Assembly: GCF_022637395.1 (NCBI RefSeq)
Contig: NZ_CP093337.1
Span: 1,844,001 to 1,908,000 of the forward strand
Length of the DNA stretch: 64,000 nt
DNA from: Shinella sp. H4-D48
Lineage (GTDB): Bacteria; Pseudomonadota; Alphaproteobacteria; Rhizobiales; Rhizobiaceae
Direction: 5' to 3'
Below the pieces are notes generated by a model. It did no database searches. It saw nothing but the letters and a program-made list of their open reading frames with translations, and was not told where the DNA came from. Position numbers and translations under genes: made by a program. Within the stretch, counting starts at the first letter, position 1. The number at the start of each line of letters is the position of its first letter. Positions 23,788 to 33,298 of the stretch are shown piece after piece.

Positions 23788-24846
23788 ATGCGCGTCGACC
23801 TTTTCGATTTCGATCTGCCGGAAGAAAACATCGCGTTGCGCCCGGTCACGCCACGCGAGGCGGCAAAGCTGCTTGTGGTGCGTCCTGGCGCGCAGTCGCC
23901 CTACGACGATTTCACCGTCGGCGATCTGCCGTCGCTGCTCAGGGCAGGGGATGCGCTTGTTTTCAACGATACGCGCGTCATCCCCGCCCAGCTGGAAGGC
24001 ATCCGCCATCGGGAGGGCGCTGGCCGACAGGCTGTGTCGACCACCCTTCACATGCGCATCGCCGGCGACCGCTGGAAGGCATTTGCCAAGCCCGGCAAAC
24101 GCATCAAGCCGGGCGACCGCATCGCCTTCGGCACGCTCTGGGCGACCGTGGAAAACAAGGGCGAGGGCGGCGAGGTCACGCTGCATTTCGATGCGACCGG
24201 CCCTGAACTCGACCGCGCCATCGCGACCGTCGGCCATATTCCTCTACCGCCCTACATTGCCTCCAAGCGCGCCGAAGACGAGGCGGACCGGAAGGATTAC
24301 CAGACAATCTACGCCCGCGAGGAGGGCGCCGTGGCCGCGCCGACTGCCGGCTTGCACTTCACCGACGCGCTGTTCGAAAAGCTCGATGCGCTCGGCGTCG
24401 ACAGGCATTTTGTGACGCTGCATGTCGGGGCCGGCACCTTCCTGCCGGTTAAGGCCGACGACACGACCGAGCATGTCATGCATGAAGAAATCGGTCACGT
24501 CTCCGAGGAGACCGCCGCAGCGCTGAATGCCGTGAAGGCGAGGGGCGGCCGCATCGTCTCCGTGGGCACGACGTCGCTTCGCCTGCTGGAAAGTGCTGCC
24601 GACGAAGACGGCACGATCAAGCCATGGTCCGGTGCGACGGGTATTTTCATCACGCCGGGCTACCGCTTCCGCACGGCCGATATCCTGATGACGAACTTCC
24701 ATCTGCCGAAATCGACGCTGTTCATGCTCGTTTCGGCCTTTTCCGGTCTGGAGACGATGCGCGGCGCCTATGCGCATGCCATTTCGACCGGCTACCGTTT
24801 TTATTCCTACGGCGATTCCAGCCTGCTTTTCCGGGACGACGCATGA
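23788..24846 (+). CDS. queA: S-adenosylmethionine:tRNA ribosyltransferase-isomerase
   Basis: This 352-residue enzyme builds epoxyqueuosine in tRNA by moving the ribosyl part of SAM onto the 7-aminomethyl-7-deazaguanine placed by Tgt. Family motifs are [16 protein letters not shown] at the start, [49 protein letters not shown], and [16 protein letters not shown]. It overlaps tgt by 4 bp (ATGA), which matches their sequential roles in queuosine synthesis. Confidence 0.97.
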   Translation: MRVDLFDFDLPEENIALRPVTPREAAKLLVVRPGAQSPYDDFTVGDLPSLLRAGDALVFNDTRVIPAQLEGIRHREGAGRQAVSTTLHMRIAGDRWKAFAKPGKRIKPGDRIAFGTLWATVENKGEGGEVTLHFDATGPELDRAIATVGHIPLPPYIASKRAEDEADRKDYQTIYAREEGAVAAPTAGLHFTDALFEKLDALGVDRHFVTLHVGAGTFLPVKADDTTEHVMHEEIGHVSEETAAALNAVKARGGRIVSVGTTSLRLLESAADEDGTIKPWSGATGIFITPGYRFRTADILMTNFHLPKSTLFMLVSAFSGLETMRGAYAHAISTGYRFYSYGDSSLLFRDDA

Positions 24847-25973
24847 CCGAAACCTTCCAGTTCAAGCTTCTCGCCACGGATGGCAAGGCCCGTCGCGGTG
24901 AGGTTTTGATGCCGCGCGGCACCATTCGCACCCCCGCCTTCATGCCGGTCGGCACGGTCGGCACGGTCAAGGCGATGTATCTTGACCAGGTCCGAGAGCT
25001 TGGCGCCGACATCATTCTCGGCAACACCTATCACCTGATGCTGCGGCCCGGCCCGGAGCGCGTCGCGCGCCTGGGCGGCCTGCACGACCTCATCCGCTGG
25101 CCGTATCCGATCCTGACGGATTCGGGCGGATTCCAGGTCATGTCGCTCTCGGGCCTGCGCAAGCTCGACGAGCAGGGTGTGACGTTCAAGAGCCATGTGG
25201 ACGGTGCGCTGCACCACATGTCGCCGGAACGCTCCATCGAAATCCAGGGCCTGCTCGACAGCGATATCCAGATGCAGCTCGACGAATGCGTGGCGCTGCC
25301 GGCATCGCCCACGGAAATCGAACGCGCCATGGAAATGTCGCTGCGCTGGGCCGAGCGCTGCAAGGTGGCCTTCGGCGACCAGCCCGGCAAGGCGATGTTC
25401 GGCATCGTGCAGGGTGGCGATATCCCGCATCTGCGCGTGCGCTCCGCCCAGGCGCTCGCGGGGCTGGATCTCAAGGGCTATGCAATCGGCGGCCTTGCGG
25501 TGGGCGAGCCGCAGGACGTCATGCTCGACATGATCGACACGACCATTCCACACATGCCCTTCGAAAAGCCGCGTTACCTGATGGGCGTGGGCACACCCGA
25601 CGATATGCTGAAATCCGTCGCACGCGGCATCGACATGTTCGACTGCGTTATGCCAACCCGCTCGGGCCGCCATGGCCTGGCCTTCACCCGACGCGGCCGC
25701 ATCAACCTGCGCAACGCCCGCCATGCCGAGGACACGCGTCCGCTGGACGAAGAATCGAACTGCCCAGCGGCCCGCGATTATTCGCGCGCCTATCTGCACC
25801 ACCTCATTCGCGCCAACGAATCCCTCGGCGGCATGCTGCTGACGTGGAATAATCTCTCTTATTATCAGGACTTGATGGCCGGCATGCGAAAGGCGATCGA
25901 GGAGAGCCGTTTCGCCGACTTCATGGCCGAGACGCAGGAGAACTGGGCGAGGGGCGATGTCGCCCCGCTCTGA
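24843..25973 (+). CDS. tgt: tRNA-guanine transglycosylase, with a degenerate zinc site
   Basis: This 376-residue enzyme swaps guanine 34 of GUN tRNAs for preQ1. Catalytic and substrate residues are present: [13 protein letters not shown] (Asp93), GIVQGGD, GLAVGEP, and [15 protein letters not shown] with the nucleophilic Asp. The structural zinc site, CxCxxC plus a distant His in E. coli and Zymomonas, is not: the equivalent segment reads [20 protein letters not shown], with Ser305, Cys307 and Ala310, and the His of the IHN motif is Asn336. Three of four ligands are therefore lost while the surrounding fold ([17 protein letters not shown]) is kept. It is coupled to queA by an ATGA overlap. Confidence 0.96.
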   Translation: MTETFQFKLLATDGKARRGEVLMPRGTIRTPAFMPVGTVGTVKAMYLDQVRELGADIILGNTYHLMLRPGPERVARLGGLHDLIRWPYPILTDSGGFQVMSLSGLRKLDEQGVTFKSHVDGALHHMSPERSIEIQGLLDSDIQMQLDECVALPASPTEIERAMEMSLRWAERCKVAFGDQPGKAMFGIVQGGDIPHLRVRSAQALAGLDLKGYAIGGLAVGEPQDVMLDMIDTTIPHMPFEKPRYLMGVGTPDDMLKSVARGIDMFDCVMPTRSGRHGLAFTRRGRINLRNARHAEDTRPLDEESNCPAARDYSRAYLHHLIRANESLGGMLLTWNNLSYYQDLMAGMRKAIEESRFADFMAETQENWARGDVAPL

Positions 25974-25985
25974 CTGCCCGCGCTT

Positions 25986-26408
25986 TCAGATTTCAGGACC
26001 CGGCGCCGCGCGCACGATATGCACGCCGTTAATTCTATAACTGCCGTCCGGTTGTCGCAGGAGCTGGTAGAGTGCCGTCCAGTCCTTGCCGTCAGGCCCT
26101 GATATCAACACCTCCTGCACCACCATGTCGCCAACGATCTTCGATCGACCGAACGCAAAGTTGCCGGCGCGATAAACGGGTGCATAGCTTTTCCTGACCA
26201 TGTCGAAGAAGGCGTCCTCGGTTGCGAATTTTTCGCGGATGGCCGGCGAGGCGAATGCGTATGCGGTTGCCGCATCGTCGTTCAGGAACGCTGCGATCTG
26301 GCTTTCGATGGTACTCTGGACTGTATCCAGCGGCTCGGCTGCCACCGCAGCTGACGGCAAGAGCAAGGGCGAATAGAGACACAGGAATATGGCGGCAGGA
26401 CACCTCAT
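25986..26408 (-). CDS. DUF4864 domain-containing secreted protein
   Basis: This 140-residue protein has a signal peptide (residues about 1-24, ending in AAVAAEP) and a DUF4864-like body: VQSTIESQIAAFLNDDAATAYAFASP, then FFDMVRKSYAPVYRA and WTALYQLLRQPDGSYRINGVHI. The fold resembles small NTF2-like or SnoaL-like domains, but no activity is known. The ATG at 26408 begins the signal peptide; a longer frame would add charged residues before it. It converges on tgt with 12 bp between. Confidence 0.85.
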   Translation of the reverse strand: MRCPAAIFLCLYSPLLLPSAAVAAEPLDTVQSTIESQIAAFLNDDAATAYAFASPAIREKFATEDAFFDMVRKSYAPVYRAGNFAFGRSKIVGDMVVQEVLISGPDGKDWTALYQLLRQPDGSYRINGVHIVRAAPGPEI

Positions 26409-26529
26409 GGCACGCTCCTCACTCCGATCTTGAGGCAGAATACCCTGTTTCCTCACAAAAATCTGAAAAGAAAACCGAAAATTTCACTGATGCTGATATG
26501 CTAGTTTTTATTTTATATTTCAATATATT

Positions 26530-26558
26530 ATGAGATAATTTTAATCTAATTATCTCAT
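26530..26558. repeat. AT-rich perfect palindrome in an intergenic region
   Basis: Perfect 11-bp arms (ATGAGATAATT at 26530-26540 and AATTATCTCAT at 26548-26558) flank a 7-bp spacer. It lies in a very AT-rich patch (about 26495-26560) inside the 291-bp region between the divergent DUF4864 gene (start 26408) and the GFA gene (start 26700). The lack of a T tract and its divergent setting suggest an operator rather than a terminator. The binding protein is unknown. Confidence 0.7.
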
Positions 26559-26699
26559 TCCCCGCGATGTAAACAGATGAATTTTAGCCTACGAAGATGA
26601 CCGCCCCTATGCCGGCTCTTGCAAGGGAAATAGTCCATGCGACGCCGGGTGAATTGGCCTAAGCTGCCGGGGTATAACGACGGGAGTGGAGGTCGAAAC

Positions 26700-27095
26700 A
26701 TGCAGCGGCTCACGGGGGGTTGTCTTTGCGGTGCCGTCCGTATCGAGGCGGTGGGACAGCCGTATCGCGTCGGCCTGTGTCATTGCATGGACTGCCGCAA
26801 GCACCATGGCGCGCTGTTCCATGCGTCGGCGATCTTTGACGAGGAGGCGGTGACGGTGCAGGGCGAGACACAGGACTATCAGGGCCGCTTCTTCTGTCCG
26901 CGTTGCGGTTCGTCCGTCTTCTCACGCAGCGAAGACGAGATCGAAGTGAACCTGGGCTCACTTGACGCACCGGACCAGTTCGCACCGAGCTACGAACTCT
27001 GGACCATCCGCCGCGAGTCCTGGTTACCGCCATTTCCTGTGAAGAAACACTACGAACGTGACAGGGATAACGAGGGGCGTTTCGAGGACGAGTAA
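26700..27095 (+). CDS. GFA family zinc-binding protein
   Basis: This 131-residue protein belongs to the GFA (Gfa-like, CENP-V) family. It has the complete set of zinc cysteines: CLC at 8-10, CHCMDCRK with Cys27, Cys29 and Cys32, and CPRC at 66-69. The family includes S-(hydroxymethyl)glutathione-related proteins, but most members are uncharacterised. The ATG at 26700 gives MQRLTGGCLCG; upstream in-frame residues are not family-like. No functional link to its neighbours is evident. Confidence 0.9.
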   Translation: MQRLTGGCLCGAVRIEAVGQPYRVGLCHCMDCRKHHGALFHASAIFDEEAVTVQGETQDYQGRFFCPRCGSSVFSRSEDEIEVNLGSLDAPDQFAPSYELWTIRRESWLPPFPVKKHYERDRDNEGRFEDE

Positions 27096-27270
27096 GGCAA
27101 ATCGGTGGGTTCGGTTCAGTCCATACGAAAATCACATAATATAGATTATGGAACTAATGTCTCGACGAAATACGCCAAAGGCGCTGGAAAATCGGTTTCC
27201 GCCTTGACCCGGAACCTCTCCCAGCCTTAAGCGAAACGGCAGACGGAACCAACAGCGAAAGCCTTCATCC

Positions 27271-28224
27271 ATGAGCGATTTGCGCATTCTCTCCGACGCC
27301 TACATTCCGGAATTGCCGAACCGCTACAATGGCAAGGTTCGCGAGAATTACGATCTGCCGGATGGCAGCCGTATCATTATCGCGACGGACAGGCTCAGCG
27401 CATTCGACGTCATCCTGACGGCCATTCCGTTCAAGGGCCAGGTCCTGACGCAGACAGCGCGCTACTGGTTCGAGGAAACCGCCGATATCTGCCCGAACCA
27501 CGTCCAGTCCTATCCGGACCCGAATGTCGTGATCGGCACGCGGCTCGACATCCTGCCGGTCGAGATCGTTGTGCGTGGCTATCTCGCCGGAACGACCAGC
27601 ACGTCGATCCTGACCAAGTATCGCAAGGGCGAGCGCGAGATGTACGGCATCACGCTGCCGGATGGCCTTCGCGACAATGAGAAACTTCCGGAACCGATCA
27701 TCACGCCCACCAGCAAGGCCTTCGATGGCGGCCATGATGAGCCGCTGTCGGGCGCGGAAATCCTCGCCCAAGGCCTGCTGACGCCGGACCAGTGGGAAAC
27801 GGTATCGCGCTATGCGCTGGCGCTCTTTGCACGCGGACAGGCGCGAGCTGCCGAACGAGGACTGATCCTCGTCGATACCAAATATGAGTTCGGCACGGAC
27901 AAGGACGGCCGTATCGTGCTGGCCGACGAAATCCATACGCCCGATTCCAGCCGCTACTGGATTGCCGACAGTTACGAGAAGAGTTTCGCCTCAGGCGGCC
28001 GCCCGGCGAGCTTCGACAAGGATTTCGTGCGCGCCTGGGTCACCGAACGCTGTGATCCCTACAAGGACGCAATACCGGAAATTCCGCGCGAACTGGTCGA
28101 GCAGACATCCAAGGTTTATATCCAGGCCTTTGAACAGATTACTGGAAACACGTTCGTACCCGACCTTTCCGATAACACGGTTCTCGACCGCATCCGTAAG
28201 AATCTGGCGCCTTACTTCACCTGA
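27271..28224 (+). CDS. purC: Phosphoribosylaminoimidazole-succinocarboxamide synthase, long form
   Basis: This 317-residue enzyme joins CAIR and aspartate with ATP in purine synthesis. Key stretches are [58 protein letters not shown] and the [12 protein letters not shown] site. At 317 residues it is longer than the roughly 240-255-residue bacterial form and resembles the Ade1-like long form. Rhizobia usually carry a short purC with purS and purQ, so this may be a second copy; that cannot be seen here. It ends 13 bp inside the convergent MBL hydrolase gene. Confidence 0.93.
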   Translation: MSDLRILSDAYIPELPNRYNGKVRENYDLPDGSRIIIATDRLSAFDVILTAIPFKGQVLTQTARYWFEETADICPNHVQSYPDPNVVIGTRLDILPVEIVVRGYLAGTTSTSILTKYRKGEREMYGITLPDGLRDNEKLPEPIITPTSKAFDGGHDEPLSGAEILAQGLLTPDQWETVSRYALALFARGQARAAERGLILVDTKYEFGTDKDGRIVLADEIHTPDSSRYWIADSYEKSFASGGRPASFDKDFVRAWVTERCDPYKDAIPEIPRELVEQTSKVYIQAFEQITGNTFVPDLSDNTVLDRIRKNLAPYFT

Positions 28225-29039
28225 TCGTCAGTCAGCGTGATTTCAAAGCTCAGGCCGTCGTAGGCCGGCTCGACGTGATCGGGCGTTTCCCGTTGCACGG
28301 TGTCGTAATCGAGCGGCACATGCATGTGTGTCAGGATCGCGCGGGACGGCTTCAACCGATCGATCCATTCCAGCGCCTGGCTGAGTGACAGGTGGCTGGA
28401 GTGATAGCGGTACTGCAGCGCGTCGATGATCAGCATATCGAGGTTCTGCAGACGCGACACGGTTTCCTCGGAAAAATCGCTGACGTCGGAGCAGTAGGCG
28501 ACATCACCGATTCGAAAGCCCAGCGAATGGATCTGGCCGTGCACCTGGAGGTGAGGCCGGAAGGTTATGGCACCCCCTCGCCCATCGATGGTCACCGGCG
28601 CGTCCTTCGGCTCTATCAGGTTCTCCGTGATGATCGGCGGATACATGCTGCCGGCGGGCGTTTTCAGGCAATAGCCGAAGCCCTCGCGAATGCGCTCCAT
28701 GGTCGGCTCATCGGCCCAGATCGGCACCTGGCGGTGGTTCTGGAGCACGAATCCCCTGATGTCATCGATGCCATGAATATGATCGGCGTGGGGATGCGTA
28801 TAGAGAACGGCATCAATCTCGGCGACGCCGGCTGCGATCATCTGCGTGCGGAAGTCAGGCCCCGTATCGATGACGACGGTCGTCACGCCATGCGGCCCGA
28901 ACTGCTCCACCAGGAAGGACGCGCGCGTCCGCCGGTTCTTCGGATTTTGCGGATCGCAGGCGCCCCAATCGCCGGTGATGCGCGGCACGCCGGGCGACGA
29001 GCCGCAGCCGAGAATGGTGAAGCGCCGACGATAGACCAC
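28212..29039 (-). CDS. MBL fold metallo-hydrolase (PhnP/RNase Z-like)
   Basis: This 275-residue protein has the metallo-beta-lactamase fold. The metal motif [13 protein letters not shown] is complete, preceded by the [11 protein letters not shown] opening and [10 protein letters not shown] typical of PhnP-like enzymes. Later ligands are seen in [11 protein letters not shown] and [11 protein letters not shown]. Members act as cyclic phosphodiesterases or lipoyl/octanoyl-linked hydrolases; here the substrate is not known. It starts 3 bp after the tatD stop and is the last gene of the tmk-holB-metG-tatD operon, an order conserved in rhizobia. Confidence 0.9.
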   Translation of the reverse strand: MVYRRRFTILGCGSSPGVPRITGDWGACDPQNPKNRRTRASFLVEQFGPHGVTTVVIDTGPDFRTQMIAAGVAEIDAVLYTHPHADHIHGIDDIRGFVLQNHRQVPIWADEPTMERIREGFGYCLKTPAGSMYPPIITENLIEPKDAPVTIDGRGGAITFRPHLQVHGQIHSLGFRIGDVAYCSDVSDFSEETVSRLQNLDMLIIDALQYRYHSSHLSLSQALEWIDRLKPSRAILTHMHVPLDYDTVQRETPDHVEPAYDGLSFEITLTDDQVK

Positions 29040-29041
29040 GG

Positions 29042-29821
29042 CTACACCCGTGGCATCTTCGAGAAGATACGGAAGGCGTTCTCGGTCGTTATGCGCGCGA
29101 TGTCATCGGTGCTCACGCCAATAGTCTCGGCCAGCACCGCTGCCGTGTGCGCGACATAGGCGGGCTCGTTGCGCTTGCCGCGGAACGGTTTTGGCGCAAG
29201 GTAGGGAGCGTCGGTCTCGACCAGCATGCGCTCCGGCGGCACGGTCTTGGCGATTTCGCGGATTTCTTCCGACTTTGGGAAGGTCAGGATGCCCGAGAAG
29301 GAGACATAACCGCCCAGCTCCACACCGACGCGGGCGAGGTCCGGACCGGACGAGAAGCAATGCAGCAGGAACGGGAAAGCGCCCTTCCCCGTTTCCTCCG
29401 TCAGGAGGGCCGCCATGTCGTCGTCCGCGGAGCGGCTGTGGATGACGAGCGGCAGACCGGTTTCCCGGGCAGCGGCAATGTGATTGCGCAGGCCGGTCGC
29501 CTGCGCATCACGCGGCGCGTTGTCGTAGAAATAATCGAGACCCGCCTCCCCGATCGCTACAACGCGCGGATGCCGGGACAACGCTACAAGCTCCGCCACG
29601 GTAATATCGAGTTCCTCATCCGCATTGTGCGGATGTGTGCCGACCGAGCAGAACACGCTCGGATAGGTCTCGGCGATCGCCAGTATTTCTGGAAATTTCC
29701 GCACCCGCGTCGAGATGGTGATCATCTGCTTCACACCGGCCGCGTGCGCACGCGCGACGATATCGTCGCGCTCCGCCGCAAAGTCCGGAAAGTCCAGATG
29801 GCAGTGGGTGTCGATCAACAT
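29042..29821 (-). CDS. TatD family metal-dependent DNase/hydrolase
   Basis: This 259-residue TIM-barrel hydrolase belongs to the TatD/YcfH group. Metal ligands appear in MLIDTHCHLDFPDF (HxH), AIGEAGLDYFYDN (Glu), PLVIHSRSADDD (His), LLHCFSSGPD (His) and LVETDAPYLAPKPFRGKRNEP (Asp). TatD enzymes have 3'-5' exonuclease activity in vitro. The start at MLIDTHCHLD fits the family; an upstream extension overlaps metG. It follows metG by 7 bp and precedes the MBL gene by 2 bp. Confidence 0.94.
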   Translation of the reverse strand: MLIDTHCHLDFPDFAAERDDIVARAHAAGVKQMITISTRVRKFPEILAIAETYPSVFCSVGTHPHNADEELDITVAELVALSRHPRVVAIGEAGLDYFYDNAPRDAQATGLRNHIAAARETGLPLVIHSRSADDDMAALLTEETGKGAFPFLLHCFSSGPDLARVGVELGGYVSFSGILTFPKSEEIREIAKTVPPERMLVETDAPYLAPKPFRGKRNEPAYVAHTAAVLAETIGVSTDDIARITTENAFRIFSKMPRV

Positions 29822-29828
29822 GGTAGCC

Positions 29829-31379
29829 TTACGCCTCGGGCGCCACGTAGCGCGGGAAGACCGGGGCCGGTGCTTCCAACGGCTTGCCGCTGACCAGCCG
29901 GCCGGCCGCGCCAAGTGCCGCAAAATCGCGCTTGTCGGCGGGAGCTCCGACCAGATCCAGCAGTTTCCCGCCCGATTCAGGCATGAAGGGCTGCAGCAGG
30001 ATTGCGATCTGCCGCACCACTTCCGCCGTCACATAGAGCACGGTGCCCATACGCACGGAATCGGTCTTTTTGAGTGCCCAAGGCGCCTCGCCCGCGAAGT
30101 AACGGTCGGCCTCCGAGACGACGGCGATGATAGCAGCCAGCGCCTTGTGAATCTGCTGCTTGCCCATGTCCTCACGCGTAAGGGCATGCAGGGCGTCGAC
30201 GGAGGCGAGCATCCCGCGGTCGGCGTCCGTCAGTTCACCGCATTCCGGCACCTTGCCGTCGCAGTTCTTGACGATCATCGACAGCGAGCGGCTCGCCAGA
30301 TTGCCGATGCCATTGGCGAGATCCGAATTGATACGGGTCGCAATACCTTCCTCGCTATAGCTTCCGTCCTGGCCGAAGGAGACTTCGCGCAGGAAGAAGT
30401 AGCGGATGGGATCGAGGCCGAAATGGCTGACGAGGTTGACCGGGTCAACCACATTGCCCAACGACTTCGACATCTTCTCGCCCTTGTTGAGCAGGAAGCC
30501 GTGGGCGAAGACCCGCTCCGGCAACGGCACGCCGGCCGACATCAGGAAAGCCGGCCAGTAGACGGCGTGGAAGCGGATGATGTCCTTGCCGATGATGTGG
30601 ATGTTCGCCGGCCAGTACTTCGCACGCGGTCCCTCGGGATCGGTCAGGTAACCGGTGGCGGTGATGTAGTTGGTCAGCGCATCCACCCAGACATACATCA
30701 CATGATCCGGGTCGCCGGGAACCGGAATACCCCAATCGAAGGTCGTGCGCGACACCGACAGATCCTTGAGGCCGGACTTGACGAACGAGATGACCTCGTT
30801 GCGGCGCTCGGCCGGACCGATGAAGTCGGGGTTGTCCTCGTAGTGCTTCAGAAGGCGATCCTGATAGGCCGAAAGCTTGAAGAAGTAGCTCTCCTCCTCG
30901 ACCCATTCGACGGGTGTGCCCTGCGGGCCGTAGCGTACGCCGTCGTCACGCTTCTCGGTCTCGCTCTCCTGGTAATAGGCTTCGTCCCGGACGGAATACC
31001 ATCCTGCATAGCCGCCCTTGTAGATATCGCCACTGGCTTCCATCCGGCGCCAGATCTCGGCGCAGGCTTCGTAATGCCGCTGCTCGGTGGTGCGAATGAA
31101 ATCATCGTTCGATGCGTTAAGAAGAGCGGCCATATCCTTGAATTCTTTTGAATTCCGATCCGCCAACTCCCGCGGCGTGATACCTTCCTTCCGTGCGGTC
31201 TGCTGCATCTTCTGGCCGTGCTCGTCCGTGCCCGTCAGAAAGAACACATCGCGTCCGTCCAGCCGCTGGTAGCGCGCCATGGCATCGGTGGCGATCAGCT
31301 CATAGGCATGGCCGATATGCGGCTTGCCGTTGGGATAGGAAATAGCGGTCGTGATGTAGAAGCGGGACGTGTCGGTCAT
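29829..31379 (-). CDS. metG: Methionyl-tRNA synthetase
   Basis: This 516-residue class I synthetase charges tRNA-Met. The HIGH motif is in PHIGHAYE near the start and the KMSKS motif in [15 protein letters not shown]. The connective domain lacks the CxxC zinc knuckles of the E. coli type (the segment [15 protein letters not shown] has no Cys pair), so it is the zinc-free short form without the C-terminal dimer domain, as in related alphaproteobacteria. It lies 79 bp after holB and is the third gene of the tmk operon. Confidence 0.97.
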   Translation of the reverse strand: MTDTSRFYITTAISYPNGKPHIGHAYELIATDAMARYQRLDGRDVFFLTGTDEHGQKMQQTARKEGITPRELADRNSKEFKDMAALLNASNDDFIRTTEQRHYEACAEIWRRMEASGDIYKGGYAGWYSVRDEAYYQESETEKRDDGVRYGPQGTPVEWVEEESYFFKLSAYQDRLLKHYEDNPDFIGPAERRNEVISFVKSGLKDLSVSRTTFDWGIPVPGDPDHVMYVWVDALTNYITATGYLTDPEGPRAKYWPANIHIIGKDIIRFHAVYWPAFLMSAGVPLPERVFAHGFLLNKGEKMSKSLGNVVDPVNLVSHFGLDPIRYFFLREVSFGQDGSYSEEGIATRINSDLANGIGNLASRSLSMIVKNCDGKVPECGELTDADRGMLASVDALHALTREDMGKQQIHKALAAIIAVVSEADRYFAGEAPWALKKTDSVRMGTVLYVTAEVVRQIAILLQPFMPESGGKLLDLVGAPADKRDFAALGAAGRLVSGKPLEAPAPVFPRYVAPEA

Positions 31380-31458
31380 GAAGGCTACGTTCTGTTTTCG
31401 GTTGTGCGTTGCCGCAAGGTATTAGACCATGCCGCCGCAGAGGGAAACAGCAAGTTGC

Positions 31459-32490
31459 TTAAAGCGCCGCCCTGATGTCGTCGAGTACGGTGATGATCGT
31501 CTGCTTGCGATCGAGATTGTAGCCCTGCGCGATGGCGATCCGCTCGCTGAGCTGCGAGGAAAGCTGGGCGAGGCGGTCGGCGCGGGTGATGTCGCCGGCG
31601 AGGGCCGCCGCGCGGGCGCTGTCCGTCACGAAATCCGCCGCGTGCTGGCAGAAGAAGGAAAAGACGGTGTCGCTATCTTTCGCGGAGAGCACGTCGGCGA
31701 GCTTGTGCACGTCTCGACGCGGTGGCTCCGCAGGCCCGCCGACGATGGCACGGAAAGCCTCCACGATATCGAAGCCGCCGTAATTCACCAGCTTCAGTGC
31801 CTCAGAAACACTGCCATGAGCGGCGGCGATCAGCGCCCCTGCCCGCTCACCAGACGGTGCGACGGAGAGGCTATCGAGGGCGGAAACGAGATCGGCATCA
31901 GACAATGGCGCCAGCGCCAGCGGCATGCAGCGCGAGCGGATGGTCGGCAACAGCTTGCCCGGCGCATGGGTCAGCACGAGGAAGAGCGCGCGCTTTGGCG
32001 GCTCCTCCAGGATTTTCAGAATGGCGTTGGCAGCGTTCCGATTGAGATCGTCCGCGGGATCGATGATGACGATGCGCCAGTTGCCCGTGCCTGATGTCTG
32101 TGCCAGGAATTTTCCGGCCTTGCGCACCTCATCCACGGTGATGGCTGATTTCACCTTGCCGCTTTTCTCGTCAACCGGGCGGGTGAGGTGCAGCAGATTG
32201 TGCGAGGAGCCGGCCGCCAGCTGGCGGGTGATCGGCGAGGCGAGCGAAGGCGCGACAAGGCTCTCCGGTGCTAACGACGGCTCGGGGTGATGCAGCACAT
32301 GGTTGGCAAAGCGAAAGGCGAGCGTCGCTTTGCCAATGCCCTCCTGCCCCTCCATGAGGACGGCGTGGTGGCCCTTGCCCGAGCGATAGGAGCGCGCCAG
32401 GAAATCTTCCGCCTCGGCATGGCCGAAGAGTTTCGTCTGCTCGGCGGGATGGACCGCCCCATCCAGAATGCCCGGCCGCTCGTCGCTCAC
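31459..32490 (-). CDS. holB: DNA polymerase III subunit delta prime
   Basis: This 343-residue clamp-loader subunit opens the sliding clamp together with the gamma/tau and delta subunits. The P-loop region reads [19 protein letters not shown], the sensor region [23 protein letters not shown] and the [21 protein letters not shown] segment is typical. The SRC motif appears as TIRSRCMPL. Its start codon overlaps the tmk stop (ATGA), a pairing seen in many bacteria. Confidence 0.95.
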   Translation of the reverse strand: MSDERPGILDGAVHPAEQTKLFGHAEAEDFLARSYRSGKGHHAVLMEGQEGIGKATLAFRFANHVLHHPEPSLAPESLVAPSLASPITRQLAAGSSHNLLHLTRPVDEKSGKVKSAITVDEVRKAGKFLAQTSGTGNWRIVIIDPADDLNRNAANAILKILEEPPKRALFLVLTHAPGKLLPTIRSRCMPLALAPLSDADLVSALDSLSVAPSGERAGALIAAAHGSVSEALKLVNYGGFDIVEAFRAIVGGPAEPPRRDVHKLADVLSAKDSDTVFSFFCQHAADFVTDSARAAALAGDITRADRLAQLSSQLSERIAIAQGYNLDRKQTIITVLDDIRAAL

Positions 32491-33197
32491 GAAACGTGCT
32501 CCGGGTCCGGCCGACGCGCGGCAGTGATGGGCAGCAGTGGCTCGATGATGGCGAGAACGTCCGCCGCAATCGTCTCCTGCGTCCTCGTCGCATCGATGAC
32601 CCGGCAGCGCAGCGGTTCGCGTTCCGCGATATCGAGGAAGGCCTCGCGCCGCTTCTCGTGGGTCTGCAACTCTTCCTTTTCGAAACGGTCGGGTTGCTCG
32701 TTCGGTCCGGTCGCGCGCTTGCGGGCACGCTCGAGGCCGATGGCGGCCGGCAGGTCAAAAATCACCGTACAGTCCGGCATGACGCCATTGACTGCGACCC
32801 GCTCCAACGCCTCGATGAAGGGCTGCTCAAGATTGCCGGTAATGCCCTGATAAACGCGCGAAGAATCCATGAAGCGATCACAGAGCACGACGCTGCCCGC
32901 CGCAAGGGCCGGACGGATGACCTGTTCGACATGATCGCTGCGCGCGGCGGCAAACAGGATCGCCTCCATGCGGATGCCGTACGGTTCCGCGGCGCCGGAA
33001 AGGAGAACGTGACGCACGGCTTCCGCGCCTTTCGAGCCGCCGGGTTCGCGCGTCGTGAGCACTGTCATGCCGCGCGCGCGCAAGGCCTGTGCGAGAAGCT
33101 GGATCTGCGTCGACTTTCCGGCGCCCTCGCCGCCTTCGAACGTGACAAACAAACCGGGTGCGGCAGACAAATCCTGTTTCCGTTGCTTTGGCCGCAA
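32487..33197 (-). CDS. tmk: Thymidylate kinase
   Basis: This 236-residue kinase phosphorylates dTMP to dTDP. The P-loop [12 protein letters not shown], the DRF motif in [14 protein letters not shown] and the LID region [19 protein letters not shown] are present. The start is uncertain: TTG at 33197 gives [20 protein letters not shown], but a second TTG at residue 10 would give the compact start more usual for the family, and neither has a strong ribosome-binding site. It is the first gene of the operon with holB, metG, tatD and the MBL gene. Confidence 0.94.
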   Translation of the reverse strand: MRPKQRKQDLSAAPGLFVTFEGGEGAGKSTQIQLLAQALRARGMTVLTTREPGGSKGAEAVRHVLLSGAAEPYGIRMEAILFAAARSDHVEQVIRPALAAGSVVLCDRFMDSSRVYQGITGNLEQPFIEALERVAVNGVMPDCTVIFDLPAAIGLERARKRATGPNEQPDRFEKEELQTHEKRREAFLDIAEREPLRCRVIDATRTQETIAADVLAIIEPLLPITAARRPDPEHVS

Positions 33198-33298
33198 CGC
33201 GGCGTCTTCAGTCGAAATCCGGCAGGGCCGAGATGAATCGGACCACTACTACCCCATGTTTCCGGTAGGCGAAACGCTTTTCGCCCCGTCCTGACCGT

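Noticed and set aside
29715-31151. 478-codon plus-strand frame over tatD and metG
   Set aside because: It spans two well-supported genes on the other strand and is not protein-like.
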